From Ensifer adhaerens (GTDB lineage: Bacteria > Pseudomonadota > Alphaproteobacteria > Rhizobiales > Rhizobiaceae), in assembly GCF_000697965.2 (NCBI RefSeq), contig NZ_CP015882.1, positions 1,277,001 through 1,341,000 on the forward strand: 64,000 nt of DNA. The letters run 5' to 3'. Of this stretch, positions 53,839 to 62,758 are shown in pieces; the first letter of the stretch is position 1; each line of letters starts with the position of its first letter. The translations under genes were made by a program, and so were the position numbers. The notes under the pieces were generated by a model. The model was given only the letters and a program-made list of their open reading frames with translations. It made no database searches and was not told the DNA's origin.

Positions 53839-55575
53839 ATGACTGCCCTTAGAAGACCTGCTCCGGAATCGGACACCCACCGCATCGCGCGGCTAATGCG
53901 TTCAGCCGGAGAAATGATGGCGCCCGAACGCCTGGCCGCGATCCAGCCGTCGCGTGTCAGCGCATCTCGCGCATTGCTCAGCCAGGCAATCCGCGGTCGC
54001 TGGCAAATCCGGTGCAAGCGCTTCGAGATCGATGAGAAGGGCAACGGTGTCGCTGAATACCGCATCGATATTGGCGGATGGCGCTTCAGCTTTCCCGTCT
54101 ATTCCTTTGAGCCCTCACCCCACGGCCGCACCGGCCGCATCATTGGCCGGGCCTGGGACATGATGGGCGCGCTGGTCGAAGGCGATATGAGCCGGGCCGA
54201 TTTCGAGACGACGCGCGCTGAACTTCCCAAGCTCTATGAGGGACGCGCCACAGCCGGCACGCTCATTTGGTGCCGCTCCAACCGAAGCGGTCGCTTCTTC
54301 GAGAGTGCACGCCAGGCGCTTGCGTCAGGAAGGCAGCCGGACGTCGCTGAGCTGGCGCAGACCTGCTACCTCATGCGCAACACAGGTCTCGACGGCAACG
54401 GCACGTTTGGAACCAAGACATTCCTTGCCTTTGAAAAAGATCACCCCCTGCGCTGGTCGCTCGCCGCGCAAATGCTGTGCGCCTACATGATGCGCGTCTT
54501 TGCCCAGGACCTGCTGCAGCACCTTGTGCGCCTTGGCTCACCGCAGGGTCCCGACATGGCCAAGGACCTTCGCCGTTTCCTCGGCGTCGGCAACGGCTCG
54601 GCTCTCGGCCTGATGCTCTTCGTCAACAACCACCCGCGGCTGATCGAACGCTGGCTCTTTATTCGCGAAGAGGCCATTGCGCGAGCCAAGGCGGTTCTTC
54701 CTGATGACTCTGGTTCTGAGATTGCCAAGCTGCTTGCCCTCGTCGACAAGGCGATCATTTTCCGCAGCCAGGACCGTGCGGCCTACGAGAACTTCACGCG
54801 CTCCGATGTGCTCGCACAAGAGCTGCAGACCATCCGGCGCGCTGTCGCCGACCTTCTGCAACGCTGGCAGGCGGGCAACCGCTTCGAGGCAGAGCCCTTC
54901 GCAGAGCTTGCGGCCTCGCTTGAGGGCCGCGTGCACGCGGAGGCGATGGAAACCCTTCATTCGCTGCTGATCGAACTCGTGCCCGATGAAGCCGACGCCC
55001 TGGTCGGGGGCCTGGTCATCGATGAGGAATTGACGGGGCGCCCGGAGATGCCGGTCCACCGGCTGCGCGACCTGGTTCGCAATGACTATGCATGGGCGTT
55101 CAATCTTAATCTAGAGGTGCCCGCCGGCGAGCGCTACGTCTGGTACAAGTCAGTGACCGCGGAAGAACCGCGTCGCGGCCTTGCAACGGAGGTCGGTCAC
55201 GATGTCGTCAATCTCGGCCTCGACCTGCCACGTCTCGTGGTGGCGCTGGACCGCGACCTTTCTGCGGTTGACCCCAACCTCAGCACGGCGCGCTTCCTGT
55301 TCGCCCATCCGCAGCACCGCGCCATCGTCACCCGCGTCCAGGCGCTTGCCGGCACCAGCCTGCATTCGCCGCACGCCGACATCATGAGCGGCTCGTTTAC
55401 GCCAGCCCATATCACCCGCCTTCTCAATGTCGGCATTCACGGCATCGACAAGACACGCGACTTCCTCGACCGCAACCTGCGCGGCGTCCTGTTTCATGGC
55501 GCGCCTCTTCCCGAAGACATTGCTTCTGGAAACGCCGACGCGCTGTGGTTTTATCCTGCGGAGCCAAGCCTGTGA
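53839..55575 (+). CDS. Conserved protein of unknown function, first pathway gene
   Basis: The 578-residue product has no signal peptide, membrane segment or motif I can name. Distinct blocks are IGGWRFSFPVYSFEPSPHGR, TLIWCRSNRSGRFFESARQA, YLMRNTGLDGNGTFGTKTFL, RFLGVGNGSALGLMLFVNNH, then RNDYAWAFNLNLEVPAGERY and VWYKSVTAEEPRRGL. The high content of conserved-looking Arg, His, Trp and Asn suggests an enzyme. The start codon touches the IclR stop, and the stop overlaps the DUF3726 start (GTGA), so it is tightly coupled to both. The location implies a step in the same catabolic route, but none can be assigned. Similar unknowns are, as I recall, found beside DUF3726 genes. Confidence 0.75.
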   Translation: MTALRRPAPESDTHRIARLMRSAGEMMAPERLAAIQPSRVSASRALLSQAIRGRWQIRCKRFEIDEKGNGVAEYRIDIGGWRFSFPVYSFEPSPHGRTGRIIGRAWDMMGALVEGDMSRADFETTRAELPKLYEGRATAGTLIWCRSNRSGRFFESARQALASGRQPDVAELAQTCYLMRNTGLDGNGTFGTKTFLAFEKDHPLRWSLAAQMLCAYMMRVFAQDLLQHLVRLGSPQGPDMAKDLRRFLGVGNGSALGLMLFVNNHPRLIERWLFIREEAIARAKAVLPDDSGSEIAKLLALVDKAIIFRSQDRAAYENFTRSDVLAQELQTIRRAVADLLQRWQAGNRFEAEPFAELAASLEGRVHAEAMETLHSLLIELVPDEADALVGGLVIDEELTGRPEMPVHRLRDLVRNDYAWAFNLNLEVPAGERYVWYKSVTAEEPRRGLATEVGHDVVNLGLDLPRLVVALDRDLSAVDPNLSTARFLFAHPQHRAIVTRVQALAGTSLHSPHADIMSGSFTPAHITRLLNVGIHGIDKTRDFLDRNLRGVLFHGAPLPEDIASGNADALWFYPAEPSL

Positions 55576-56288
55576 GCACCTGCCAGTCCAACCTTTCGAA
55601 CTCGATGACTGTGAGCCTGCGCGAGATGCGCATGGTGTTCGAGCGTCTCCTCCAGGTCACGCGCATCGAAAGCGGCCTCGTCCCGGCCCTTAGGGATTGT
55701 GCCGTCTACTCTGCGGCCCTCGGTCTTGGCGGCTTTTCGCGTCTGACCGCAACGCTCGAGACGATCAGCAAGGCCACCCCAAAGGCCCTGTCACTCGACG
55801 TATCGGGCGACCCCGTCATCGACTGTGGCGGCCAGCATGCCTGGCTCGCCGCCGATGCAGCGCTCGAGCTCGCGGTCGAAAACATGAAGACAGGCGGCAG
55901 CGGCGTTGTCACCGTGCGTAACGCCAAAGACATCGGCGAACTCAAAGTCATCGAGGCACTCGCGCAGCGCTTCAGCCTGAAGGCAACAGTCGCCGTCGAC
56001 GTCGACCGCGCGGCAATCGCCGTCACACAAGCGCCTGATCCCGATGAAATCGCCCTTCTCGACAAGATCCGCCGCAATGGCGTTGCCGTGGACGCAGCGA
56101 CTTGGTGGGAACTCTACCATCGCTCGGCGGAAGCCCTCGCGCCCGACAGCTATCTTTCGCGTCGCCATGCCGGCCCGATCATCGTCGAGGCCGACGGCAA
56201 GGTCATCGGCCGCCAGGACGAAGACGAGACCGATTTTTCCCTGCTTCTGGCCGACGCGCCCAAGAGCGCTGCTTCCGGCAAACACTGA
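55572..56288 (+). CDS. DUF3726 family protein
   Basis: The 238-residue product, read from the GTG that overlaps the previous stop (GTGA), contains MTVSLREMRMVFERLLQVTR near its start. It also has a middle part ISKATPKALSLDVSGDPVID and the family-like ending WWELYHRSAEALAPDSYLSR, then RHAGPIIV. DUF3726 proteins normally end in a similar P-x-S-x-xSR-xGAG segment. The function is unknown. The GTG has GGAG before it, whereas the internal ATG at 55605 does not. Its fixed place between the 578-residue protein and the dipeptidase suggests that the two unknowns act together. Confidence 0.7.
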   Translation: MSTCQSNLSNSMTVSLREMRMVFERLLQVTRIESGLVPALRDCAVYSAALGLGGFSRLTATLETISKATPKALSLDVSGDPVIDCGGQHAWLAADAALELAVENMKTGGSGVVTVRNAKDIGELKVIEALAQRFSLKATVAVDVDRAAIAVTQAPDPDEIALLDKIRRNGVAVDAATWWELYHRSAEALAPDSYLSRRHAGPIIVEADGKVIGRQDEDETDFSLLLADAPKSAASGKH

Positions 56289-56299
56289 ATGGAATAACC

Positions 56300-57271
56300 A
56301 TGATCATCGATGCTCTGCAATGCGGCCACTTTGACCGCTCGTCCTTCCAGGCCCTGAAACGCGGCGGCTACAGCGCCGTCACCCCGACGCTCGGCTTCTG
56401 GGAGGGGACAATGGAATCGCTCGATTCCCTTGCCCGCTGGCGCGACATGGAGCGTGAGAACGCCGACATCATCCTGATCGCCCGCACCGCCGCCGATATC
56501 GAGCGCGCCGAGCAGGAAGGAAAGCTCGCTGTTGTGCTCGGCTATCAGAACTCCAATCTCTTCGAAGACCGCATCGCCTATGTGGAGTTCTTTGCCGAAC
56601 TTGGTGTGCGCGTTGTCCAGCTCACCTACAACAACCAGAACGAACTCGGTGGGTCCTGCTACGAGGAAAATGACAGCGGCCTGGCCCGGTTCGGCCGGGA
56701 CGTCGTGCGCGAAATGAACCGGGTCGGCATACTGGTCGATCTGTCGCATGTCGGCGACAAGACGACGCTGGACGCGATCGAATGGTCGCAAAAGCCCGTG
56801 GCCATCACTCATGCCAACGCCGCCTCGCTCTTTGAGCACAAGCGCAACAAGTCCGACCGCGTAATCAAGGCGCTTGCCGCCCGCGGTGGTGTGATCGGTT
56901 GCGTAGCCTACCGCAACATCACGCCCGCCAGCGCCTGCGCCACGGTCGACGGCTGGTGCGAGATGGTGGCGCGAACGGTCGATATCGCGGGCGTCGACCA
57001 CGTCGGCATCGGCACCGACATTTCCCACAACCACACCCAGCGTGACTACGACTGGATGCGAAAGGGCCGCTGGACACGATCCGTTCAGTACGGCGCGGGT
57101 TCGGCGGCCACGCCTGGAGCCGTGCCAAAGCCGGAATGGCTGCTGAAACCGGAAAACCTTCAGGACGTGGCGCCGGCGCTTCTTCGGGTCGGTTTCAATC
57201 AGGAAGAGGTGAACAAGATCCTCAGAGGCAACTGGCTGCGTCTTTACGGTGAGGTCTTCCGCGCCGACTGA
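56300..57271 (+). CDS. M19 (renal dipeptidase-like) hydrolase, divergent branch
   Basis: The 323-residue protein matches peptidase family M19 through VRVVQLTYNNQNELGGSCYE, then GILVDLSHVGDKTTLDAIEW and KPVAITHANAASLFEHKRNK. DHVGIGTDISHNHTQRDYDW and the final FNQEEVNKILRGNWLRL complete the match. Histidines equivalent to the metal ligands in DLSHVG and ITHANA are present. The N-terminal H-x-D ligand pair of classical members is replaced by DALQCGHFD, and the usual bridging Glu region reads LGYQNSN. Such members may use one metal or another chemistry. It probably cleaves an amide or peptide bond in the imported compound. It starts 12 bases after DUF3726. Confidence 0.85.
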   Translation: MIIDALQCGHFDRSSFQALKRGGYSAVTPTLGFWEGTMESLDSLARWRDMERENADIILIARTAADIERAEQEGKLAVVLGYQNSNLFEDRIAYVEFFAELGVRVVQLTYNNQNELGGSCYEENDSGLARFGRDVVREMNRVGILVDLSHVGDKTTLDAIEWSQKPVAITHANAASLFEHKRNKSDRVIKALAARGGVIGCVAYRNITPASACATVDGWCEMVARTVDIAGVDHVGIGTDISHNHTQRDYDWMRKGRWTRSVQYGAGSAATPGAVPKPEWLLKPENLQDVAPALLRVGFNQEEVNKILRGNWLRLYGEVFRAD

Positions 57272-57375
57272 CCGATTAGGGAAACGAAACTCCAACGAAA
57301 GAAGGGCCGCCGCCAGACTCGCGAGCGGCCACGGGGAACAGCAATCAACGACCGTTCGACTAAGGAGAACAACGA

Positions 57376-58449
57376 ATGGACACGTTCAAGAAAGCATCGG
57401 TAATACCGATGTCGCGACGCGCAGTGCTCGGTGCTGGCCTTTTTGGGGCCGCCATGCTTGCCTCACCCCTCGTGCGCCGCGCAAGTGCTGCGGACAATGT
57501 ACTTTATGTCAACACCTGGGGTGGCGACTGGGAAGTTTCCGTCAAGAAGTTCCTCTTCGATCCGTTCACGGCCGACACCGGCATCGAGATCCGCACGGTC
57601 TCGCCGATCTCATTCGCCAAGCTTGCTGCGCAAAAGACGACCGGCGTCTTTGAATTCGACGTCACGACACTGGGCGTGGCCGACGTCGCCCGTGCGAATG
57701 CAGCCGGCCTCTTGGAAACGCTCGGAGACCATGTCGATGCGTCCAAACTTTGGCAGGGCGCCATCTATGAGAACGGCCTCTCGACCCACGGCTTTGCCAC
57801 GCAGCTCGCGTTCAACAAAACCAAGTACCCGGATGGTTTGAAGAACTGGGCCGACTTCTTCAACGTCGAGAAATTCCCGGGCAACCGCAGCCTGCAGCGC
57901 CACGCCGCCCGCGTTCTCGCAATCGCGTTGCTCGCCGACGGCGTTTCCCCGGATCAACTGTTCCCTTATGATCTCGACCGCGCTTTCGCATCGCTCGACA
58001 AGGTCAAGGACAACGTGCGTGTCTGGTGGACGGCAGGCCCGCAGGCCCGCCAGATCCTGACCGACGGCGAGGTCGACATGGCCGGCCTTTGGGACAGCGA
58101 TGCCGCCGGCGCGAAGAAGGCTTCGAAAGAGCCGATTGAGATCGTCTGGGACCAGGCGATCGTCGACCAGGCGTGCTGGATCGTCGCCAAGGATAGCCCG
58201 CGTGCCGAAAACGGCTTCAAGCTGATCAGCCATATCGGCCAGAATGCCGAAGGCCTCGCGAAGTTCTGCATCGCCGACCAAAATGGCCCGATGAACCCGA
58301 AATCGTTCGATTTCATCCCAGCTGAGGTGGCCAAGACCATGCCGACTTATCCCGATCACCTCGCCCGCGCCGTCATGCTTGATGGCGCCAAGCTGACGGC
58401 ACAGATCGACGAGTTGAGCAGCCGGTTCGAGAGCTGGGTCGGTCTTTGA
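57376..58449 (+). CDS. ABC transporter substrate-binding protein (PotD/F-like, Tat-type signal)
   Basis: The 357-residue protein carries a twin-arginine-like leader (MSRRAVLGAGLFGAAMLASP, then LVRRASA). A family-1 extracellular solute-binding fold follows: NVLYVNTWGGDWEVSVKKFL, TADTGIEIRTVSPISFAKLA, QLAFNKTKYPDGLKNWADFF, ILTDGEVDMAGLWDSDAAGA. This is the spermidine/putrescine-type group (PotD, PotF), which binds polyamines, opines and other cationic compounds. It captures the substrate in the periplasm for the two permeases and ATPase that follow. AAGGAG precedes the ATG. The ligand cannot be told from sequence. Confidence 0.92.
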   Translation: MDTFKKASVIPMSRRAVLGAGLFGAAMLASPLVRRASAADNVLYVNTWGGDWEVSVKKFLFDPFTADTGIEIRTVSPISFAKLAAQKTTGVFEFDVTTLGVADVARANAAGLLETLGDHVDASKLWQGAIYENGLSTHGFATQLAFNKTKYPDGLKNWADFFNVEKFPGNRSLQRHAARVLAIALLADGVSPDQLFPYDLDRAFASLDKVKDNVRVWWTAGPQARQILTDGEVDMAGLWDSDAAGAKKASKEPIEIVWDQAIVDQACWIVAKDSPRAENGFKLISHIGQNAEGLAKFCIADQNGPMNPKSFDFIPAEVAKTMPTYPDHLARAVMLDGAKLTAQIDELSSRFESWVGL

Positions 58450-58575
58450 TGCAACCCTCCCGGTTCCGCGAGAAACGGAACCGGGTTGGTCTAAGAAACA
58501 GGTGCATTGCCTAGGGACGGCCCGCCGCCGCCATGGGATCGGGGTTTCCCGATCAGGTACTGAGGGAGCATTGAC

Positions 58576-59427
58576 ATGAAACAGAGATCGTTTTCGCCCA
58601 TTGCGGAGGGGCCGATACCGCTGATGGCCCCGGCAGCGGTCTTCCTTGCGGTATTCTTCCTGGTGCCGCTTGCCTATGTGGGCTGGATGAGCATCTCGCA
58701 GCCGGTGGTCGGCCTGCAGAACTTCGCACGGCTTTTACATTCGAGCCTGTTTGCGTCCGTGCTCTATCAGACGTTCAGGACCGCCTTCCTGGTCACCGCT
58801 CTTGCGCTCCTCTTCGCCTATCCGCTCGCCTATGCTGCGGCCAACGGATCCAAACGCTTCGCCACCTTTCTCCTGACCGTGGTCGCCCTTTCTTTCTGGA
58901 CGAGCTATCTCGTGCGCACCTATGCCTGGATGGTCATTCTCGGCAATCAGGGGCCGGTCACGGCACTCCTTACCTGGCTCGGCTTCGATCCTGCGCCGAA
59001 GCTACTCTTCACCACCTTCAGCGCAACGCTTGCCATGACCCATGCGCTCATTCCTTTCATGACCATGTCGCTGTTCTCGGTCATGAAGCGCATCGATCCT
59101 CTCTATGTTCGCGCTTCGGAAAGCCTCGGCGCGAGCCCGCTTCGTGCCTTCCTCGCAGTCTATCTGCCGCTTTCGGCACCGGGCATCGTCAACGGTTGCA
59201 CGCTCGTCTTCATCTCCTGCCTCGGCTTCTACGTGATGCCCGTGCTGCTCGGCAGCCCGCGCGACCAGATGATCGCAGGTATCATCGGCGACCAGATCGA
59301 ACAGACACTCGACTTCGGGCTTGGCTCGGCAATCTCGATCGTGTTGCTCGGCCTGACGCTCGCAGTTTACGCGCTCTACAACCGCTTCTTCGGACTTGAC
59401 CGGCTATGGGCAGGAGGTGGCCGATGA
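58576..59427 (+). CDS. ABC transporter permease (PotB-like)
   Basis: The 283-residue protein has six membrane helices beginning MAPAAVFLAVFFLVPLAYVG and the EAA loop SESLGASPLRAFLAVYLPLS, which contacts the ATPase. The arrangement fits the first permease of a polyamine-type importer. TGAGGGAG is near the ATG. The stop overlaps the start of the second permease (ATGA). Confidence 0.92.
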   Translation: MKQRSFSPIAEGPIPLMAPAAVFLAVFFLVPLAYVGWMSISQPVVGLQNFARLLHSSLFASVLYQTFRTAFLVTALALLFAYPLAYAAANGSKRFATFLLTVVALSFWTSYLVRTYAWMVILGNQGPVTALLTWLGFDPAPKLLFTTFSATLAMTHALIPFMTMSLFSVMKRIDPLYVRASESLGASPLRAFLAVYLPLSAPGIVNGCTLVFISCLGFYVMPVLLGSPRDQMIAGIIGDQIEQTLDFGLGSAISIVLLGLTLAVYALYNRFFGLDRLWAGGGR

Positions 59428-60254
59428 ACCCCTTCGTTCGCGCGCTTGCGCTCCTCATCGCCTTTTTTGTCGCTGCACCGATGTTCATCGTCATCCCGAT
59501 GTCGTTCAGCTCGGCTGCGTCGCTGACCTTCCCGCCGCCCGGCTACACGCTTGCCAACTACATCAACTTCTTCTCGGACCCCAACTGGACTGAGCCGCTC
59601 ATCAACAGCCTCATCATCGGTCTTGGAACGGTACTGGTGACGCTCTGCCTTGCCATCCCCGCGTCCTTCGCACTTGTGCGGCATATCTTCCTCGGCCGTG
59701 AATTGTTCAATCTCCTAATCATGCTGCCAATGATCGTGCCGACTATCGTCATGGCGCTCGGCTACTACATGTACTTCGGTCAACTTCGCCTCGTGCAGAG
59801 TTACCTTGGCGTCATCCTCGCCCATAGCTGCATCGCCATGCCGATGGCGACCCTGATCCTGACGGCGGCACTCAAAGGGTTCGACCGGTCCGTCGAGCGG
59901 GCTGCCATGAACCTTGGCGCGTCGCCCTTCACGACATTCCGGTTGGTGACCTTCCCAATCCTGCGTCCCGCCTTCACCGTCGCCGGTCTCTTTGCCTTTA
60001 TCGCTTCCTTCGACGAAGCGGTGATCGCGCTCTTCATCTCCGGCCGCGACAGGGCGACCTTGCCGCGCCAGATGTTCAACGCCGTCCGCCAGGAGGCAGA
60101 TCCAACCATCTCGGCGGCATCCTCTTTCCTGTTTCTGCTCGTTCTGGCTGGCGTCTGCGTCTGGCTCGCGCCGCAATTTGTGCGCCGCCGGTCCGGGACC
60201 ACACGTCAGCCGCTCGAAAACGGCGCCACCAACACCGCTGCGGCGGCATCCTGA
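59424..60254 (+). CDS. ABC transporter permease (PotC-like)
   Basis: The 276-residue product begins MNPFVRALALLIAFFVAAPM, has six membrane helices and carries the EAA loop RAAMNLGASPFTTFRLVTFP. The start is fixed by an AGGAGGTGG site and by the ATGA overlap with the first permease. It pairs with the PotB-like protein to form the membrane channel of the importer. Confidence 0.92.
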   Translation: MNPFVRALALLIAFFVAAPMFIVIPMSFSSAASLTFPPPGYTLANYINFFSDPNWTEPLINSLIIGLGTVLVTLCLAIPASFALVRHIFLGRELFNLLIMLPMIVPTIVMALGYYMYFGQLRLVQSYLGVILAHSCIAMPMATLILTAALKGFDRSVERAAMNLGASPFTTFRLVTFPILRPAFTVAGLFAFIASFDEAVIALFISGRDRATLPRQMFNAVRQEADPTISAASSFLFLLVLAGVCVWLAPQFVRRRSGTTRQPLENGATNTAAAAS

Positions 60255-60269
60255 TCAAGGAGCACAGCC

Positions 60270-61319
60270 ATGAACGCCCGTTCTCTCACACTTCGCAACG
60301 TCAACAAGAGCTACGACGGCAAGCATATGGCGGCCGACAACGTTTCGCTCGACATCAAGGCTGGCGAGTTCGTCTCCTTCCTTGGCCCCTCCGGCTCCGG
60401 CAAGACCACGACGCTGATGATGATTGCCGGCTTCCAGCATCCGACGAGCGGAGAAATCCGCCTCGGCGAACGCGCCATCGACAAGCTGCCGCCGCACAAG
60501 CGCAATATCGGCATGGTCTTCCAGAACTACGCCCTCTTCCCGCACATGACGATCGCCGACAACGTCGCCTTTCCCCTGCGCATGCGCGGCGTGGAAAAGG
60601 CCGAGAAAGAACGGCGGTCGCGGGAGGCACTGGCGAAGGTCGGCCTCCAGGGCTTCGAGAAGCGCATTCCCTCGGAACTATCCGGCGGACAGCAACAGCG
60701 TGTGGCCCTTGCCCGCGCACTCGTCTTTGAGCCCGATATCATTCTGCTCGACGAACCGCTCGGCGCGCTCGACAAGGCGCTTCGCGAGCACATGCAGGTG
60801 GAGTTGAAGCGCATCCACCGCGACCTCGGCGTCACCATGGTCTACGTCACCCACGACCAGTCGGAAGCCATGACAATGTCGGACCGGATCGCCGTCTTCA
60901 ACGAGGGGCGCATCGAACAGGTCGGCACCCCAAACGAGATCTACTTCGCGCCGAAGACCCGCTTCGTCGCCTCCTTCATCGGCGACAGCAACATCCTCGC
61001 CGCTTCCTCGCTTGGCGATGGCCGCTACGAGACGCCAGTCGGCGTCGTCGACACCAAAGCCGCAGGCGGTGACCGCAACAGCAAAGCCGAATTGCTGTTG
61101 CGCCCCGAGATGATCCGCCTCGCCGATGGAGCGGACCCAAGCTGCCAGGCGATGAAGATCGACAGCACTATCAACTATGGTGACAACCTGCTGGTCATCG
61201 GCAAACTCGGCGCGCAAGCGATCCGCATGCGCGTGCCCGGCGTCGATGCACGAAGGCTCGACGGTGCTTCCGAGTGCCACGTCACCTGGCGCAGCGAAGA
61301 TGTGCACGTCATCGCCTGA
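60270..61319 (+). CDS. ABC transporter ATPase (PotA-like)
   Basis: The 349-residue protein has all ABC motifs: Walker A GPSGSGKTT, Q-loop MVFQNYALFPHM, signature LSGGQQQR, Walker B DIILLDEPLGALD and switch His in VYVTHDQSEAM. A C-terminal TOBE domain follows at about 240-349 (IGDSNILAASSLGDGRYETP, then LLLRPEMIRL). It powers the importer by hydrolysing ATP. AAGGAG precedes the ATG, 15 bases after the permease stop. The gene is complete. Confidence 0.95.
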   Translation: MNARSLTLRNVNKSYDGKHMAADNVSLDIKAGEFVSFLGPSGSGKTTTLMMIAGFQHPTSGEIRLGERAIDKLPPHKRNIGMVFQNYALFPHMTIADNVAFPLRMRGVEKAEKERRSREALAKVGLQGFEKRIPSELSGGQQQRVALARALVFEPDIILLDEPLGALDKALREHMQVELKRIHRDLGVTMVYVTHDQSEAMTMSDRIAVFNEGRIEQVGTPNEIYFAPKTRFVASFIGDSNILAASSLGDGRYETPVGVVDTKAAGGDRNSKAELLLRPEMIRLADGADPSCQAMKIDSTINYGDNLLVIGKLGAQAIRMRVPGVDARRLDGASECHVTWRSEDVHVIA

Positions 61320-61358
61320 CAATCGCAAAGCGCAATCAAGCATACCCTGGAGCCTGCC

Positions 61359-62744
61359 ATGAACGACCGTCCCAACTCCCTTCACGCCCTGGATCGGCAA
61401 AGTCTCGTGCACCCCTACACCAACCTTGCGGTTCACCAGGAAGTGGGGCCGCATGTAATCACCGGTGGTGAGGGCATTTACGTCGTCGACGATCAGGGAA
61501 AACGTTACATCGAGGGTCTTGCTGGCCTCTTCTGCGCGGGGCTCGGCTTCAGCGAGCCGCGTTTGGTGGAAGCGGCGACGCGGCAGCTGAAGACGATGCC
61601 ATTCTATCATTCCTTCGCCCACAAATCGACGGAACCGGGTATCCGCCTTGCAGAGAAGCTGCTCGAAATGGCGCCGGTACCCATGTCGAAGGTCTTCTTT
61701 GCCGGTTCCGGTTCCGAAGCGAACGACACGGCGATCAAGCTGGTCTGGTACTACAACAACGCGGTCGGACGGCCTGAGAAGAAGAAGATCATTTCGCGCC
61801 GCAAGGCTTACCATGGCGTAACGGTGGCGACTGCAAGCCTCACGGGTCTTCCGTTCAACCACCGTGATTTCGATCTGCCGATCGCCAACATCCTCCACAC
61901 CGATTGCCCGCATTACTGGCGGTTTGCAGAACCTGGTGAGAGCGAGGAAGATTTTGCAACCCGGCTTGTCTCCAATCTCGAGGCTATGATCCTCGAAGAG
62001 GGTCCGGAAACGGTGGCGGCCTTCTTCGCCGAGCCGGTCATGGTGTCTGGGGGAGTGATTACACCGCCGAAGACTTACTTCGAAAAACTCCAGGCGGTCT
62101 TGAAGAAGTACGACATCCTTCTGGTGGCAGATGAAGTCATCTGCGGCTTTGGGCGTACCGGTAACATGTTCGGGTCGGAAACCTACGGGCTGAAACCGGA
62201 CATGATCAGTTGCGCAAAGCAGCTTTCGGCCGCCTACATGCCGATCTCCGCGCTGATGATCAACGAGACGATCTCTGACGTCCTCCTCGACCAGAGCCGC
62301 AAGATCGGAACATTCTCGCATGGCTTTACCTATGGTGGTCATCCGGTCGCCGCGGCCGTGGCTCTGGAGGCCCTGACTATCTACCAGGAGGTCGACATCG
62401 TCTCCCACGTCCGCGCCGTCGGCCCGCGCTTTCAGGAGGGCATACGAAAGCTTGGCGAACATCCGCTGATAGGTGAAGCCCGCGGTGTGGGTCTTGTCGC
62501 CGGCCTCGAATTCGTCAAGGACAAGGTAACGAAAGAGAACTTCCCACCTGCCTGGCAGGTCGCCAACCATGCTGGCAAGTTCGCAACCGAGCGCGGCGTC
62601 CTCACGCGTGGTCTCGGCGACATGGTGAGCCTGTGCCCGGCCATGATCATCTCGGAGAATGAGATCGACGATCTCATGGCCCGCATGCAGCTTGCTCTCG
62701 ACGACACGCTTTCGTGGGCGCGCAGCCAAGGCTACATCGCGTGA
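61359..62744 (+). CDS. Class III aminotransferase (omega-amino acid type)
   Basis: The 461-residue protein is a PLP-dependent class III aminotransferase. It shows the entry motif SLVHPYTNLAVHQEVGPHVI, the phosphate loop FFAGSGSEANDTAIKL and the helix ISRRKAYHGVTVATASLTGL. The cofactor Asp is in LLVADEVICGFGRTGNMFGS and the Schiff-base Lys in ISCAKQLSAAYMPISAL. A TFSHGFTYGGHPVAAAVALE segment follows. This branch transfers the terminal amino group of a diamine or beta/gamma amino acid to pyruvate or 2-oxoglutarate. Next to an aldehyde dehydrogenase, it should produce an aldehyde. The actual substrate is unknown. Confidence 0.93.
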   Translation: MNDRPNSLHALDRQSLVHPYTNLAVHQEVGPHVITGGEGIYVVDDQGKRYIEGLAGLFCAGLGFSEPRLVEAATRQLKTMPFYHSFAHKSTEPGIRLAEKLLEMAPVPMSKVFFAGSGSEANDTAIKLVWYYNNAVGRPEKKKIISRRKAYHGVTVATASLTGLPFNHRDFDLPIANILHTDCPHYWRFAEPGESEEDFATRLVSNLEAMILEEGPETVAAFFAEPVMVSGGVITPPKTYFEKLQAVLKKYDILLVADEVICGFGRTGNMFGSETYGLKPDMISCAKQLSAAYMPISALMINETISDVLLDQSRKIGTFSHGFTYGGHPVAAAVALEALTIYQEVDIVSHVRAVGPRFQEGIRKLGEHPLIGEARGVGLVAGLEFVKDKVTKENFPPAWQVANHAGKFATERGVLTRGLGDMVSLCPAMIISENEIDDLMARMQLALDDTLSWARSQGYIA

Positions 62745-62758
62745 TGCCGGAGATCGAC

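Noticed and set aside
56150..57295. A 381-codon minus-strand frame
   Set aside because: It is antisense to the M19 hydrolase and has no recognisable domain.
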